From Erigeron canadensis (lineage: Eukaryota > Streptophyta > Magnoliopsida > Asterales > Asteraceae), in NCBI RefSeq assembly GCF_010389155.1, contig NC_057764.1, positions 16,554,001 to 16,618,000 of the forward strand: a stretch of DNA of 64,000 bases. Reading direction: 5' to 3'. The stretch's first letter is position 1, and each line of letters opens with the position of its first letter. The position numbers and the translations under genes were made by a program. Shown here piece by piece: positions 32,853 to 44,055 of this stretch. The notes under the pieces are model-generated. The model saw only the letters and a list, made by a program, of their open reading frames with translations, was not told where the DNA came from and searched no databases.

Positions 32853-34115
32853 TTGAGTCGTATCACCTTCATGAATCGAGAGTGTTCATGTTTTCGAGGT
32901 CATGCTTGTGTTATTCAAATGATGCATGCGTTTTCGGATAAATTCGAGAAATACATAATTCTTTGGAAGGAACATGAGAGTCTTACATTTGCTTTTGACC
33001 AACTCAAATTTGAAAACAAAAAGCTCAAATCCGCAAATGATCTCATTTTGTCCAATGTGGAAAGTTTTCAAAAAGAAAATGATCATTTAAAATCAAAGAT
33101 TTTCAAATTAACAAATGAGTTAGACAATTCTTTTACATAGCTCAATCAAAACATTTTAGACAGTCAAATCAAAGAACTTGTTTTTCAACAAACGTTTTAT
33201 GAGCAAACCTATCAGTTGCAAAACAAGTCCTTCATTTTTAAGAAGAAAGCTGAAGAAGAACGATCTAATTTTTGTGCTCAAATCAAGTGTCTTGAAGACA
33301 AGTGTTTGCAATTTCAGTCAAACGAAATATCTTTGACCAAGAAAATTTTTGACCTTGAGATTGAATTGCAAACACAAACCAAATCTTTTCAAAGTCCATA
33401 TCATTGTTCTGTGTCTTCTAACTCATCTAAAAAAGTTGTAGAAGTTTGCACTCAACTTAATTGTCCTATATGTGAAGTTGTGAATTTCCCTGTGCAAACT
33501 CATTGTGATGTGGTTAACACCACTGAGACCTCACCTCTAACTGATTTTGATTGTGGTTCTAACAAGGTTGAGGTTTCTAAATGTTTTCCAAAAACCGAGT
33601 CTTTCAAACCTAAAGTTGATGTTCCATAGAGGATTTACACGGGTAAATCTTTAAAACCTTTTGAAAGAAAGTTTTCTCAGTTTACTAATTACTCCTTGCA
33701 AAAGGGTAAGAAGTATGCTAAGAAACCAAATTTTGATGGAACAACGACTTTAGTGTCTTTTTTATCCTTCGAGGATAATTCGTCACACATCTCTCAAGCC
33801 AAATCTTAGTTAACGAAATCTAAATGGAAACCGATTTTAAAATCTAAGTCAACTGAGTCAAAATCATTCAAGTATTCTTTTTTGGAACTTTTTGATCTTG
33901 CACCAACACCCGTGAAAGCAGTCATGCAAAAAGTGAATGATTTTGGTTCGAAAAATCATTTTTCAACTCCATCTCCCAAGATTGGATGTTTTTCGAAGAA
34001 TTCAAATGATTTTTCACCGTTGCTTCCACGAAAACTCTTTTCAACTAAACCACCGGGTTTTAGTTCTTCGTGGAATGCAACATCAATTCATCAAATCGAT
34101 GAGACTTACATTTAG
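32853..34115 (+). pseudogene. Copia gag-tail remnant (coiled-coil and charged region)
   Basis: Three open stretches (32853-33140, 33216-33629, 33882-34115) encode Lys/Glu/Asn-rich coiled coil (LKFENKKLKSANDL), then a Ser/Lys/Pro region ending near GPILKWVPKV. The intact relative has RPFFKWVPI at the same place, just before its protease. No zinc knuckle is visible. It resembles the gag tail at 52500-54885. Stops and frame changes make it nonfunctional. Confidence 0.65.
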
Positions 34116-34197
34116 TCTTTTAACAAATAAAAAACCGTTGGGCCTATTCTCAAATGGGTTCCAAAGGTAATTTCGAAATGATTTGATGAAACGTGGC

Positions 34198-34453
34198 TTA
34201 TACACACATCAGTGTATAACCCGTGCTAAAGTCGTTTTCGTAATTTTTTTCTTTCAGAAAAATCCAAAAAGATTTTCAGGTTTTTTTTCATTTTTTGAAA
34301 AATCCAAAATATTTTCATTTTCTTATTTTTGAAAAATCCAAAAAGATTTTCTATTTTTATTATTTTATTTACTTTGTCTTTTAGTTACTCACAAAGTATT
34401 AGGATGAGATGCAAGGTATCGAACCCCTTTGTGTACTGCCTTTATAGGCTCAT
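34198..34453 (+). other. Two stem-loops conserved with the copia element at 49644
   Basis: Hairpin 1 has TTATACAC/GTGTATAA arms around ACATCA (34198-34219), in a GGCTTA...ACCCGTGCT frame. Hairpin 2 has ATGAG (34404-34408) pairing with CTCAT (34449-34453) across a conserved CCTTTGTGTACT loop. Both have differently sequenced but still pairing partners at 58441-58812. Confidence 0.7.
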
Positions 34454-34919
34454 TTTAATGTTTGTGAACAACTTTTAAACTTTTTACTCACCCTTTATAT
34501 GTAAAACAATTTGTTCAAATCATGCAGATATTTAGGAGGAGTTTGTTTATAAAACCAAAACTTCCAAGTGTTTAAACTCATTTTCCATTTTTATAAACAC
34601 TTTGGATGTTTTTCAAACCATTTTCGATCATATTGAAAGAAGTTCGGTGTTAGATTTGCACACGAGAGTTTAGGCCACTCATAAAAACTCTATGATCTTT
34701 TCATCACCGATGAGATCTAACCCCGGAGTTATATTCTCTATTCTAGATTGTGAGGGTCTTTGAGTGATGATGATGTTTGTACAAATAGGACATGAGGGAG
34801 TAGTCAAAAAGTGACATGTTACGGTGATATGATGTGAGAAAGGGCTAAAAGAAACAAAATCCCTCCCCAAAATTCTCAAATAGCCTGGTCAACACGTTTC
34901 TATCGAATTTCATTTGTTG

Positions 34920-35901
34920 ATGTGGGAAACCGTGCTAGATGTAATGCTAGTGCGTAAGACGTGGGAAATCGTGCTAGATGTAATGCTAGTGCGTAAGACG
35001 TGGGAAATCGTGCTAGTTGTAAAGTTAGTGCGTAATATGTAACATGATGTAATATGTAAAGATGTAAGATGTGAGAATAAGTTGATTAAGATGAATATGT
35101 GAGAAAGATGTACATGTAATTTAAGATGTGAGATTACAATGTGTCGTGGGATTTAATAAGATGTGTTGAGACGTGTGATAAGTATGATGTATCGTTGATA
35201 GGCACAATTAGAAGTATATACTCTACATGTGCTAATATGTATACGTGGGATATGTTTATGTGTGATATGCCAAGATATGATATGAAGTTACGTTTAAGTG
35301 GTAAGTCTATGTTGATATGATATAAGATATTGATTAAGATGTGAGTATACGATGATATGATGTATATGTTGATATGAAATGAAATGTGATGCAATGTGGG
35401 AAAAAGGAAGTGTGGGTTGATATATGATTGTTGTGGATGATACGTAACGTGATTATGTTTTATGAAAGTAAAATGAAGAACGTTCTATCAAAATGTGTGT
35501 ATCTTACTTAGCTAATTTTATTAGCTAACACTTGCTTTTATGAAAATGTTGTGTCCTTCAGGATAAGCAGGTTTGAGCTAGAGAAAGATTTAGCTAGTGA
35601 GATGGGTAGATGCAATAAAGAAGATTATCATAGATTGTTGAATACTTAGACTTCCCAGAGCCTATGTTTCGGCTACAATATTTACGTTTTGATGCATGTA
35701 ATAATGAATGGCATTTATGTTTGTGTCATGACTTGAATTTCATCTATATTGTTTTGAAGATGCGCTTTAGTAACACCATTTTATGAAAAGTACCATCCGG
35801 TTACGGATGGGGCAGTTTTAAAGTGATCCTTTTCCGCTACCTTTTAAACGCCGTTTGGCAAAGTTTTTTGAAATCCAGGTTTTAAAATGACGGGTGTTAC
35901 A
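34920..35901 (+). repeat. Chromovirus-type LTR, right part
   Basis: It ends CGGGTGTTACA at 35901. The last 200 bp are alignable but diverged from 28817-28987 (shared TAGTAACACCA and TTTTTGGAAATCCA-type segments). It has a triple tandem repeat at its left edge and GATATGATG-rich simple sequence at 35040-35400. The start is not visible. Confidence 0.6.
34922..35038. repeat. Three tandem copies of a 39-bp unit
   Basis: Units at 34922-34960, 34961-34999 and 35000-35038, starting GTGGGAAA(C/T)CGTGCTAG. The first two differ at one base and the third is more diverged. Confidence 0.93.
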
Positions 35902-36187
35902 TTAACTCCCCTTTGTCGAAGTTCAATGTTGCTCTTTCCGAGTATAAGAACGGTCTTCCTAGAATCAATGGAATTTTATGGTAACATGGGAGGTCTAGAA
36001 CCATAAAAGTCGTTTCAAAGCTTATTCCCATCACAGTGACGACTATTCTTTCCACCTTTGCTCCTCGATATTTTGCGATTCCACTTATAACTTCCAGCCT
36101 TATCCCTTCTGGATTCGTCCTTTCAAGTCTTAGATGGTCGCATTGTACCTTGGGCATAATGTTGGTGATTGATCTAGAATCCACCAC
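35902..36187 (-). pseudogene. Ty3 aspartic protease, mutated active site
   Basis: The active-site segment reads VDSRSITNIMP where the family has V-D-S/T-G-S. Gly is replaced by Arg, which should disable the enzyme. The second half is canonical (VLDLPCYHKIPLILGRPFL, RATLNFDKGEL). The ORF is cut by the LTR end at 35901, so its natural continuation into RT is lost. Confidence 0.8.
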
Positions 36188-36310
36188 AACTATTACGTTC
36201 TCTGATTGATTTATAAGACATGGTACCAGGAACTTTGCAAGATTTTCCTTCCCGGTGTTGTTCTCTTCCTTCTCCAGCCCTAGATTAGAGATGTGCTCAG
36301 CTCTTCCTCT

Positions 36311-37233
36311 CTATTTGCATGAAACGGGAACAATATTGGGTTGTCCGGGGCTCCCAACGGCGGTGGATGGTGTCCAGCAGCGCTGGTAGAGCCTGACGAG
36401 TTCAGGAATTGTGCGTTTCAGCTCTTGCGCTCTGTCTTTTATCCTCCTAAAGCTCCTTAATGCTAACCTGACTCGACTTAGTATTGCATGCAATTTAGCT
36501 TCTCCTGAATCCATCTTTTGTGGTCATCCCCATGTTTTGGATCCCCTTTTATTCTCAGAACTGTCAATCGGTCAACCATTCTTTCCAACTTCTTCTCAAT
36601 TCTTCTCCATACTTCGTCAGCTTTCTGATGTAACAAGCTTTGCATGTCCTCAGCTTTTGCAATGTAGAGGTCGTAGGTGCATTTCTCATAACTCCTTTCC
36701 TTAAACGGTCCTTCCTTAAGGTGATCTACAATCTCATTCAAAGAGTTGATGAATTTCCAATTGAGTCTCAAACACTTATCCCATGCTTCCTCCCATCTTC
36801 AGAAATCTAGCTAATTAAATTATTCTATCTCTTCTATCAACTTTTCCTGGCGTATGAATATTTCTGGACGCTTAGGTCTCGGCTTTGGATAAAGATTAGT
36901 GAAATATTCAGACCTCGCCGAATCTCCCAGCGGCGTTGTGGTGCCAACGGCGCTTGGCACTTCTGTCCAGTTCTTCTTTGCAACAAAATCAAAATCAAAG
37001 TTTTTGGGTGACATTTACCTTCCCGGCGATGCTGGTGTGTTGCCAGCGGCACTGGATAGTGATGCCAGCGGCGCTGGATGGTCCTTATCGAATTTAGTTT
37101 TTTCCATTTTAACGCCTTTCACCCTTTCCGAGCCAGGTTCTTCATATTTTTCCCAATGCATTGTACCTGCCTTAACTGAAACAGAATAAACAAGATCTAA
37201 AGAAAAAGAAAACAAGAACGAAAACGAAAACAA
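36311..37233 (-). pseudogene. Ty3 gag remnants
   Basis: Short minus-strand open stretches (37233-37015, 37014-36820, 36771-36478, 36514-36311) lie between PBS and protease, where gag belongs. They are charged and helical (VRRWRRIEKKLERM-like heptads near 36580) but I do not see the retrotrans_gag core or a zinc knuckle. Palindrome copies lie within them (36374-36386, 37043-37055, 37065-37077) and read as short SAVG/TPASPG-like peptides. Gag is assigned mostly from position. Confidence 0.5.
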
Positions 37234-37476
37234 TTAGTAACTTCTAAAACAAAATGAAATCTAAATTAACCTAAATGCAAACAATCTATCTTTATGCTAG
37301 AAACGATAAAAAGAAAAAAAATTGGATTTTTGTTTTTAAGAAAATGAAAATACTAAGTTGACTAAGACCTAATTTGACCTAATCTGACTTAACCTAAGTA
37401 CTGAAAAGTAACTACTTTGTGCCGAAACACAAAACATGATCGAACTACACTACTAAACTAAGAATGTGTCGCATTT

Positions 37477-37490
37477 CCGGCAACGGCGCA
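37477..37490 (-). other. Primer binding site, tRNA-Asp type
   Basis: On the minus strand TGCGCCGTTGCCGG, 8 bases inside the LTR. The canonical complement of plant tRNA-Asp(GTC) is TGGCGCCGTTGCCGGGG, so one base is missing. Confidence 0.8.
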
Positions 37491-37498
37491 AAAAGACC

Positions 37499-39005
37499 TG
37501 ATGCGTGTTTTTATTTTGTCTTTAAATTTATAAAAGTTGTAGAAGTAACTATCTTAAACCACACACCCTTACGAGCAGAGAACCCGATCAGTATAGTATA
37601 GTCTAGTGATAAGCTACAGGATCGTTCGCAGGGACACGTTGTTTTACCTAATCTAGTAATATGTGTAATTCTAGTGGTTGTAAGGTTGTCACGATTCTAT
37701 TATTCTAATGCAATAAAAAGTAAATAAAAGCTGCAACCACTTATTTAGCGAGAGGCTCAGTTTGAAGATAGTTTGAAACAACAAATATAAATATTTAAAT
37801 TAAAATACTTGTTTGGCATCTCCGATCTCATGGTACGACCAAATACCTTCCTACCGGTTTACTAAATTGTTGGAAACTTAATCATGGCTCAGATTCTCGT
37901 TAGATTCACTTGGCCTAATTACTAGTGTTGTCGTTAGACTTACAATACCCTATAAGCAAATTCTCGTTAGATTCATTGTTTAAGCATTCATGACCTAAAG
38001 TTTGTGTTACTAATTTATCTTTTAATTACCCGGCTCTTAAGCCATGACCAAATATAATTATCTCCGGTAACCACAGTGCTCGTTTCCAAGTCAAAGGATC
38101 GCGTCTGATATTGTTAAGCATCATGGTCAGTTCATCCTAATTATTATGGTTTTGGATCCCTCGATTACAAGCGAATCACTTACTTCTAGTTATAGACCGA
38201 CTAGTTGTTTTCTGTCCTAGCATATTAGTCCTAGTGTATGATCATAAGCAACCATCAGAATTAAACTAATATGTTCAGATATAAAACCGATAATAATATG
38301 AATTACTAATAAACATGGATCTACGATAAACAGTAAAACACATTATAACAGATTCTAAAAGACACAGTAAAACAATAAACGTCTACATGATCACATTAAA
38401 TCCGAACAAGTATTCAGCCTACTAGCCTAGCATTATTAATGGAATAACAAAGTCTGAAAAGATGAAAGACATTGTTCTACAAAGAAAGATAAATAAGAAA
38501 AAAAAGATCTAGACCTAGGATGATGATCAGAAGGTGTTATAAGCTCCAAAACCTTCTGGAAAACTGCAAAGTCGATCTAGGGCTGATAATGTGCGGCTAG
38601 GGCTGCTGAATCTGCTCCCACTTAAGGTTTTGAGGGTAAGTTCAACTTAAATAAGTGTTTCAGTCAATTTCTGATCTGGGCCGACCAGCGGCGCTTGTTC
38701 TGGGCTTCAAAGGGCCAGCAGCACTGGTCTTCAGGGTGCGGCGCTGGGTGCTTGCCAGCGGCGCTGGTGGCTGCTGTTTGATCTCGTACTTCTTCGTTCG
38801 GCTCCAGAATCATTTCCTTGTGTCTTGTAACTTCATAGGCTTCCTTCTTGAGTTACTTGATGTCATTTACCCTCTCTCATATCTTCCATAAACCTGCATA
38901 AACATACGATTTCATTAAGTAACAATAGTTCTGGAATATTAACTCTTTTAGACATAGAAATGAAGCATTTCAATAGGGTTTTTATCACAAAATGGACGCT
39001 CATCA
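37499..39005 (-). repeat. Ty3 LTR (1507 bp)
   Basis: On the plus strand it runs from TGATGCG to GCTCATCA; the TGATG/CATCA ends are inverted. The PBS abuts the left side. A partial copy is at 27000-27616. On the minus strand a TATTTAAG box (about 38650) lies about 35 bp downstream of the CCAGCG palindromes. Confidence 0.88.
38685..38767. repeat. LTR palindrome cluster, CCAGCG-N-CGCTGG word
   Basis: Copies lie at 38685-38697 (one mismatch), 38715-38727 (two mismatches), about 38737-38747 (partial) and 38755-38767 (perfect). The same word recurs in the internal region of this element at 36374-36386, 36929-36960 (partial, with AA/TT matched changes), 37043-37055 and 37065-37077 (perfect). Confidence 0.85.
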
Positions 39006-39125
39006 GCCAACACATGTTAACCATCATTTACGACTCTGTGTTATGCATGTATGGACTGTTTCGGAGTGGAATAACCTGAAGAAAATCAAAACGTTCGAGA
39101 TGGTCTTTGTTGATGAATTGGTATA

Positions 39126-41373
39126 TGTAACATCCTAAAATTTTTAGACCAATGAAAATTAACCTTTATTATAGTTTTGATATTAAAATAGTTTCCTGGT
39201 ATTTTATTTTTGAATATGGGATTGTTTTAGTTGGAACCGTAGTGGCTAGCGGGTATTTTACCCCATTAATTAGAGTAAGGGCGTGACACTATGAGAAAGT
39301 GCCAGCCAAATATCTTCTCATTTTTGAGAACACATCTTCATCATCAACTTCTACAATCTTCACATTCTTGTTCCAATTACTTCTACTAAATTGTGTAATC
39401 TTCATTCCATCTAATTCAAGAAATTTCCAAGTAATTTATATTAATCTTCCAAACTTTATCACATCAATTCCTTCTTTTAGTGATAATTTAAATAATAATA
39501 ATTTCAAGAATTCAAGCAATTAAATTTAGGGATTTAGAGTGTGTATGTTGGCTAAAATTAGAAGAGAGGATGAAGAAAACTAGTACGTGATTTTTCCATT
39601 ATTCTCATCTTATATTCTTCATTCAAGGTATAAATTTGGTTATTTTGTTACTAATGCAATTTAGGGTTCATGCAATCAATTAATTTGAGGATTTTGATGA
39701 AATTGAGTTATTTAAATTAACTTAAGTTAGGGTTCATGTAAGTAATGTAGATGAAGTTTTTTTTAGTAAAAATGAGCTACTTTGACAAAATTCAAATTAG
39801 GATTTATGGAAGTAAATCAAGTTGGGGATTTTAATGGGATGATTATATTATTGTTGTTTTTCCAAATTTCTACAAGTAATTGTCAATATTGATATTGAGT
39901 TGCATAAAATTTTTGATGATAATGTTGTTGGTGATTTTTAAGATAAAAATGATAAATTTGAGTAATAAGTTTGTTTGCTATGTTGTAATGAATATGAATA
40001 TAATGATTTTTGGGTAAGGATGTTGTATGGCCATATTATTATGATGGTGATTTTTGGTATTAAGGTGGAATGACCGTATTGGTGTGGATATAAAATGAGA
40101 TTTTCAAATGAACCGGCTCAAAGACATCATGAGTTATGAAATGCTTTAATAATGCTTGTGAATGGTTGTTGTTATGGCTAGGCTTAGTTAGCCATGAATT
40201 TGAATATAACCTTATATGCGTTTGTGATGACTTGATAGGTTGAAAGCTTTTTAATTGTGTTCTTGCGGTCATCTTGATTGTTGATTGTGGTCACGAAGGA
40301 GGTGAGTTTTCTTGCATACTTTTATATATGCCTTGGGTCAATTACCTTATGATGGTGGATTCTGTGTGTGGTAATTGATTTGACGTTGAGCCTAAGTAGG
40401 GGCCGTCTTTGATTACGGGCCTAAGTAGTGGCCATAGTCCATGTGGGACATTTGAGATATAGCCTAAGCAGGGGCATTGGTATTGTTTATTTAAGATTGT
40501 AATCATTTGCTTATATGGATCCATGTAATGCGCTGGCACAAATGTGAGTATTATAGATATGGCACGACGGTGCCATAGTCTATATTTCGTGTGTATAAAC
40601 GTATGCAAGATTATTCACTAAGTTTGCTTACTTTTTAGTTGTTTACCCTTTTTATATGTTGTTCCAAATGAGAAAACAAGATTTAGAGCTTTGAAGATTT
40701 ATGATGATATGAATTGTGGAAATGTTGAATTTTTATAGTAAAAATTAGTTTATGGCTAGAACCCATAGTGGCTCCCTTGGGACTATTGGCTCTTGGTACA
40801 TATGAAGTATCTTTGGTAAAGTTTTGTTATGTGCATTTCTGCAAAAAGTTGAGTTAGAGTCATAGTCTTTCGTATCTTGATGCATTGTAAAACCCTAGTC
40901 GATGTCAATTTGGGTAATATGACGCATTTCGTTGTATTTTGTACATTTGATCAAATGAAAGCTTTTGGAATGTTGAGTCATGTGTATTTAACTTATTTTG
41001 AAGTTTTTCAAAATGGTTTAAGGCGTGGAAATGATTAAAGAAAGATTGCAAGTCAAGTCAAGTGTCAAAATTGGTCATTTTGTAGTTCAGCCCCAAATTT
41101 GAGGCACGTACAGTTTAGGTATGTGGCACATTTAGGTTCTGTTCGGATTTGGGTTATTTGTGTGCCACAAACACTATCGATGAGGCACATGGAAAACTGA
41201 AGGTAAGAATATGTGTCACATGCAATTTTGCATGTGGCACATATTTGCTCATGTTCTGATTTTTATAAGCATGTGGCACACCTGGGCAAGTAATAAAAAA
41301 ATTCTTATTTTTTGTTCAAGTCGTTTCAGTATATATTTTTCAAATTATATAGTTTACACTTTTAGAATATAAG
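39126..41373 (+). repeat. Chromovirus-type LTR, plus strand, end uncertain
   Basis: It starts TGTAACATCC at 39126. It is over 2 kb, AT-rich, with a CCTAAGTAG-GGGC repeat (about 40390-40480) and GGCACGACGGTGCC (40562-40575, an imperfect palindrome). The ATGTG-N-CACAT words are at 41121-41281, followed by TATATA at about 41331. No PBS or terminal ACA is seen before the copia LTR at 41374, so it is truncated or interrupted. No coding signal. Confidence 0.55.
41121..41281. repeat. Palindrome cluster, ATGTG-N-CACAT word
   Basis: Perfect copies lie at 41121-41131 (centre G), 41211-41221 (centre T) and 41232-41242 (centre G). There is a shorter TGTG-C-CACA at 41161-41169 and near-copies at 41180-41190 and 41271-41281. 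The cluster ends about 50 bp before a TATATA box. Confidence 0.85.
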
Positions 41374-41456
41374 TGTTGAGTCCCAATGCTATTTGTAAAT
41401 TTGGTGATGACAAATCTGATGTATAAACATTTAGTAATCTTTTGGTTCTTGTAATC

Positions 41457-41511
41457 TGATCTGGGTCAGACTAAGCTGACACAGCTTGCGATCTGTAACT
41501 GACCCAGATCA
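41457..41511. repeat. Nested hairpin of the CTGGGTCAG/CTGACCCAG word
   Basis: TGATCTGGGTCAG (41457-41469) and CTGACCCAGATCA (41499-41511) are perfect 13-bp arms. The 29-bp loop holds AAGCT (41473-41477) and AGCTT (41483-41487), an inner stem. Confidence 0.9.
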
Positions 41512-41964
41512 TGCTTCATATATTCTAATTGTTTATCTTATGGAAGTAAGTGTTATGCAAGCTGCATCAATTCGTCATAGCATTCAATCCAATTCGAAGA
41601 GGAGGATTGATGATAGAAGACCAAGCTAATAGTGGAAGTCATCTTAGGATTAGCAGTTTGCTTGAAAACACTAGGACAGATTTGCTCCTGACAAACGAGC
41701 AATCTGTGTCTGACAATCAAGTGAAGAATGACAACCTAGATTTTGTTGATAAGAACAAATGACATGACTAGGAAGGTTCCTAGAATCTAGGTTGGTGACA
41801 GATATACATATGCGTGTCCATACTCTTATTGGAAGATCAAAATATCGTGCTGCAGGTTTTGGGGACCACAAGTACGATGAAGGCACGATCAAATATTCTT
41901 TTGATCGTCCAACAAAAAAGAATACGTGGCTTAATTGGATACCAAGAGAAGAATGGTTTTCGCC

Positions 41965-41972
41965 TATAAAAG
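41965..41972 (+). promoter_or_regulatory. LTR TATA box
   Basis: TATAAAAG, about 450 bp before the LTR end. Confidence 0.7.
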
Positions 41973-42420
41973 CCACATTCCTTGAATGCATATGTGTGAC
42001 ATTTCCTTTGAATCATTCTTTGTATAAGTTTTCTCTGCTCTTACACACAGCGTAGCTTGTAAGAAGTTAGCTTGGGCTGCTTCTCTTGAGCAAGAACTTC
42101 TTGATTGTTGTTTGTCATTTCAGGGGTTGTTTAGATATTGTAGGTTATCTTGTTTCCGCAACAACCCTGTAATTCTTTGTATAGATTATTTCTTAATAAA
42201 GAATTACATTTGAAAACGCTATATGTGTTCAAGAATGATTACAAACTGCTTTACTGTTTTATTGATTCTTATTACTAAATGGTTATATTCGGAGTGTAAG
42301 TCTTTAAAACTATTTTCTAAAAGTTAGTTAAGAATTAAGGAAAAGTTGTATTCAACCCCTCTACAACTATTTGTGTACAATTTATTTTGGTATATTGATA
42401 CACTTCTGGGACATAATAAG

Positions 42421-42433
42421 TGATATCAGAGCC
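42421..42433 (+). other. Primer binding site, initiator Met type, one mismatch
   Basis: TGATATCAGAGCC, where TGGTATCAGAGC is canonical. Confidence 0.82.
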
Positions 42434-42488
42434 AGGTTAAGAATTAACTTGACTTGATCCTTGCTTATTTTCCTTATAGTAAAGCAAA

Positions 42489-44055
42489 ATGTCATCTTAA
42501 GTTGATAATGGTTCTTCTACCAGACCACCCATGTTTGACAAAGATGATTTTAGTGCGTGGAAAGGTCGTAAGTTTTTGTTCCTTGAATCTATCGATAACA
42601 ATATGCCTGATATCTTAACAGATGGTCCTTACATTCCTACACAGACTCTTGTTGTAATTGCAGTGGTCAGAGATGGTCAACCAACCATCCCTGCCACAAT
42701 AGAAACCATTGTTAAGGATATGGTAGATTGAGGGGATGAGGATAGGAGATTGGCTAACTTGAATGTGAAGGCACGTAACTTCATTGTCCAAGCTGTGCCC
42801 AAACATATTTACCATTCTATTAAAATGTGTTCTACAACAAAGAAAATGTGGGGTACTTTGACTGTCATGTTTGAAGGATGTTCTACCTCCATAGAATATA
42901 CCATTACCACCTTAACTAGGAGGTATGAGGGGTTTTTCTTTTTGAGAAATGAATCCTTGACTGACACTCATACCCATTTTAATGCTTTGGTTAATGATCT
43001 AGCTGCTATTGGTATTACTAAGATAAATGAAGTTTTGAAAAGCAAATTTTTAGATTCATTACCACCAAAGTGGAACAATTATATTTCTTCTGTGAAACTA
43101 AGTTTTGTGTATCATGATCTTGATCTCCCTAGAATTTTTGGTTTGCTCCATAACTAAAAGTGTTCAGAGGCTGAAAAGTTGATTGCTATGGATGATTCTT
43201 ATAGTCAGCCTCCTACTGCACTTGTTGCTTCCATGACTGAACACCCTAGCTCAAAATATCTAATGAGATCATTCCCTGTGTCAATGAATCTATACCTCTA
43301 TTTGTTCTGAATCTGAATGTGATGAATCTGATGGTGAGGAAATAGCCAATGAAGTGGCTATGTTGGCGGATAGGATAAGAAGGAGATCTTTTGGTAAATT
43401 CAAAGGAAAAGGAAAAAGTTGACAAGCTGATGAGACTAAGAAGTCTTATGATATGTCCAAAGTCACTTGCTACAAGTGTGGTAAGACTGGACATATGGCT
43501 GGTGATTGTAGATCCAAAGAGTCTTCACAAGCTGTGTCATCCAAAGGTGGAAGAAGTGAAAAATATTCAAAACTCAAGACTAAATACAAAGCTCTCAAAG
43601 CACAAGTTACTGAGCTGAGTAAGAAGATTGAGAAAGATGAGAAGAGTCTGATAGCCAAAGATTGGGCTGAAAGTGCTACCTCTTCAGAGGATGAGTAGTA
43701 CACTGATGATAAATGTCTCATGGCTAAAGAGATGTTTGCAGAAGATCTCATCAAACTGCAAGAGCAAGTTGAGTCAGCTCACAAAGCATTTACTAGTCAG
43801 ACCACTCCACCTGAGGTAACTATCTTTTCCAATTTGTGTGATAATGAAAAGTTGTCAAGGTTGAATAGACTTGGTGATGAGGTTCTGTTACAAAAACATT
43901 TTAATCAAGAACTTAAAAAGGAAATTTCAATGTTAAAACAACAGATAAGCTCAAAGAACTTCACCATTGAAAAGTTAGAGTCTGAAGTTAAAGCACAAAA
44001 ACAACTGAACTCATATTTGGTCAAGCAAGCTAAACTTCAGAAGAAAAGTTTTTGA
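42489..44055 (+). pseudogene. Copia gag with zinc knuckle and coiled coil
   Basis: The natural start is probably the ATG at 42489, which is followed by TAA at its fourth codon. Gag-fold sequence (FDKDDFSAWKGR to the LVNDLAAIGI region) runs to 43157 with TGA at 42729-42731, a mutated Trp codon judging from WGDEDRR-type relatives, and TAA at 43155-43157. The knuckle CYKCGKTGHMAGDC is at 43465-43506 and a coiled coil follows (43720-44055). At least four in-frame stops and one frame change are present. Confidence 0.85.

Larger units (their letters stand above)
30772..34919 (+). mobile_element. Pol-less copia derivative
   Basis: It starts TGTTAGAAAT with AAAAG before it. The first 40 bases resemble the LTR at 49644. 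A TATA box (TATAAATAGG, about 30838) and a long leader with GCCGAG/CTCGGC dyads follow. A gag-tail remnant (32853-34115) runs directly into a 3' region homologous to 58437-59350. The protease, integrase, RT and RNase H present in the related element are absent without trace. The stretch 32158-32852 is AT-rich leader or lost gag with nothing recognisable. The right LTR is not found; sequence changes to a chromovirus-type LTR at about 34920. Confidence 0.7.
35902..39005 (-). mobile_element. Tat/Retand-like Ty3 element, 5' part, minus strand
   Basis: On the minus strand: LTR 39005-37499, tRNA-Asp-type PBS (37490-37477), gag remnants, and protease up to 35902, where a chromovirus LTR end abuts. 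RT, RNase H and integrase are missing from the window. The LTR ends (TGATG/CATCA) and PBS fit the Athila/Tat group. The protease is unlike the Athila DLGAS type, so a Tat-group member is more likely. Confidence 0.75.
41374..42418 (+). repeat. 5' LTR of the plus-strand SIRE-type element (1045 bp)
   Basis: It runs from TGTTGAGTCCCA to TGGGACATAATA. The ends are inverted copies with three mismatches (terminal CA changed to TA). TATA box at 41965-41972. The PBS follows within 3 bases. Confidence 0.8.

Noticed and set aside
39299..40608. Possible host gene in the 39-41 kb AT-rich region
   Set aside because: Short ORFs only, no domain, and the sequence starts with a chromovirus LTR terminus.
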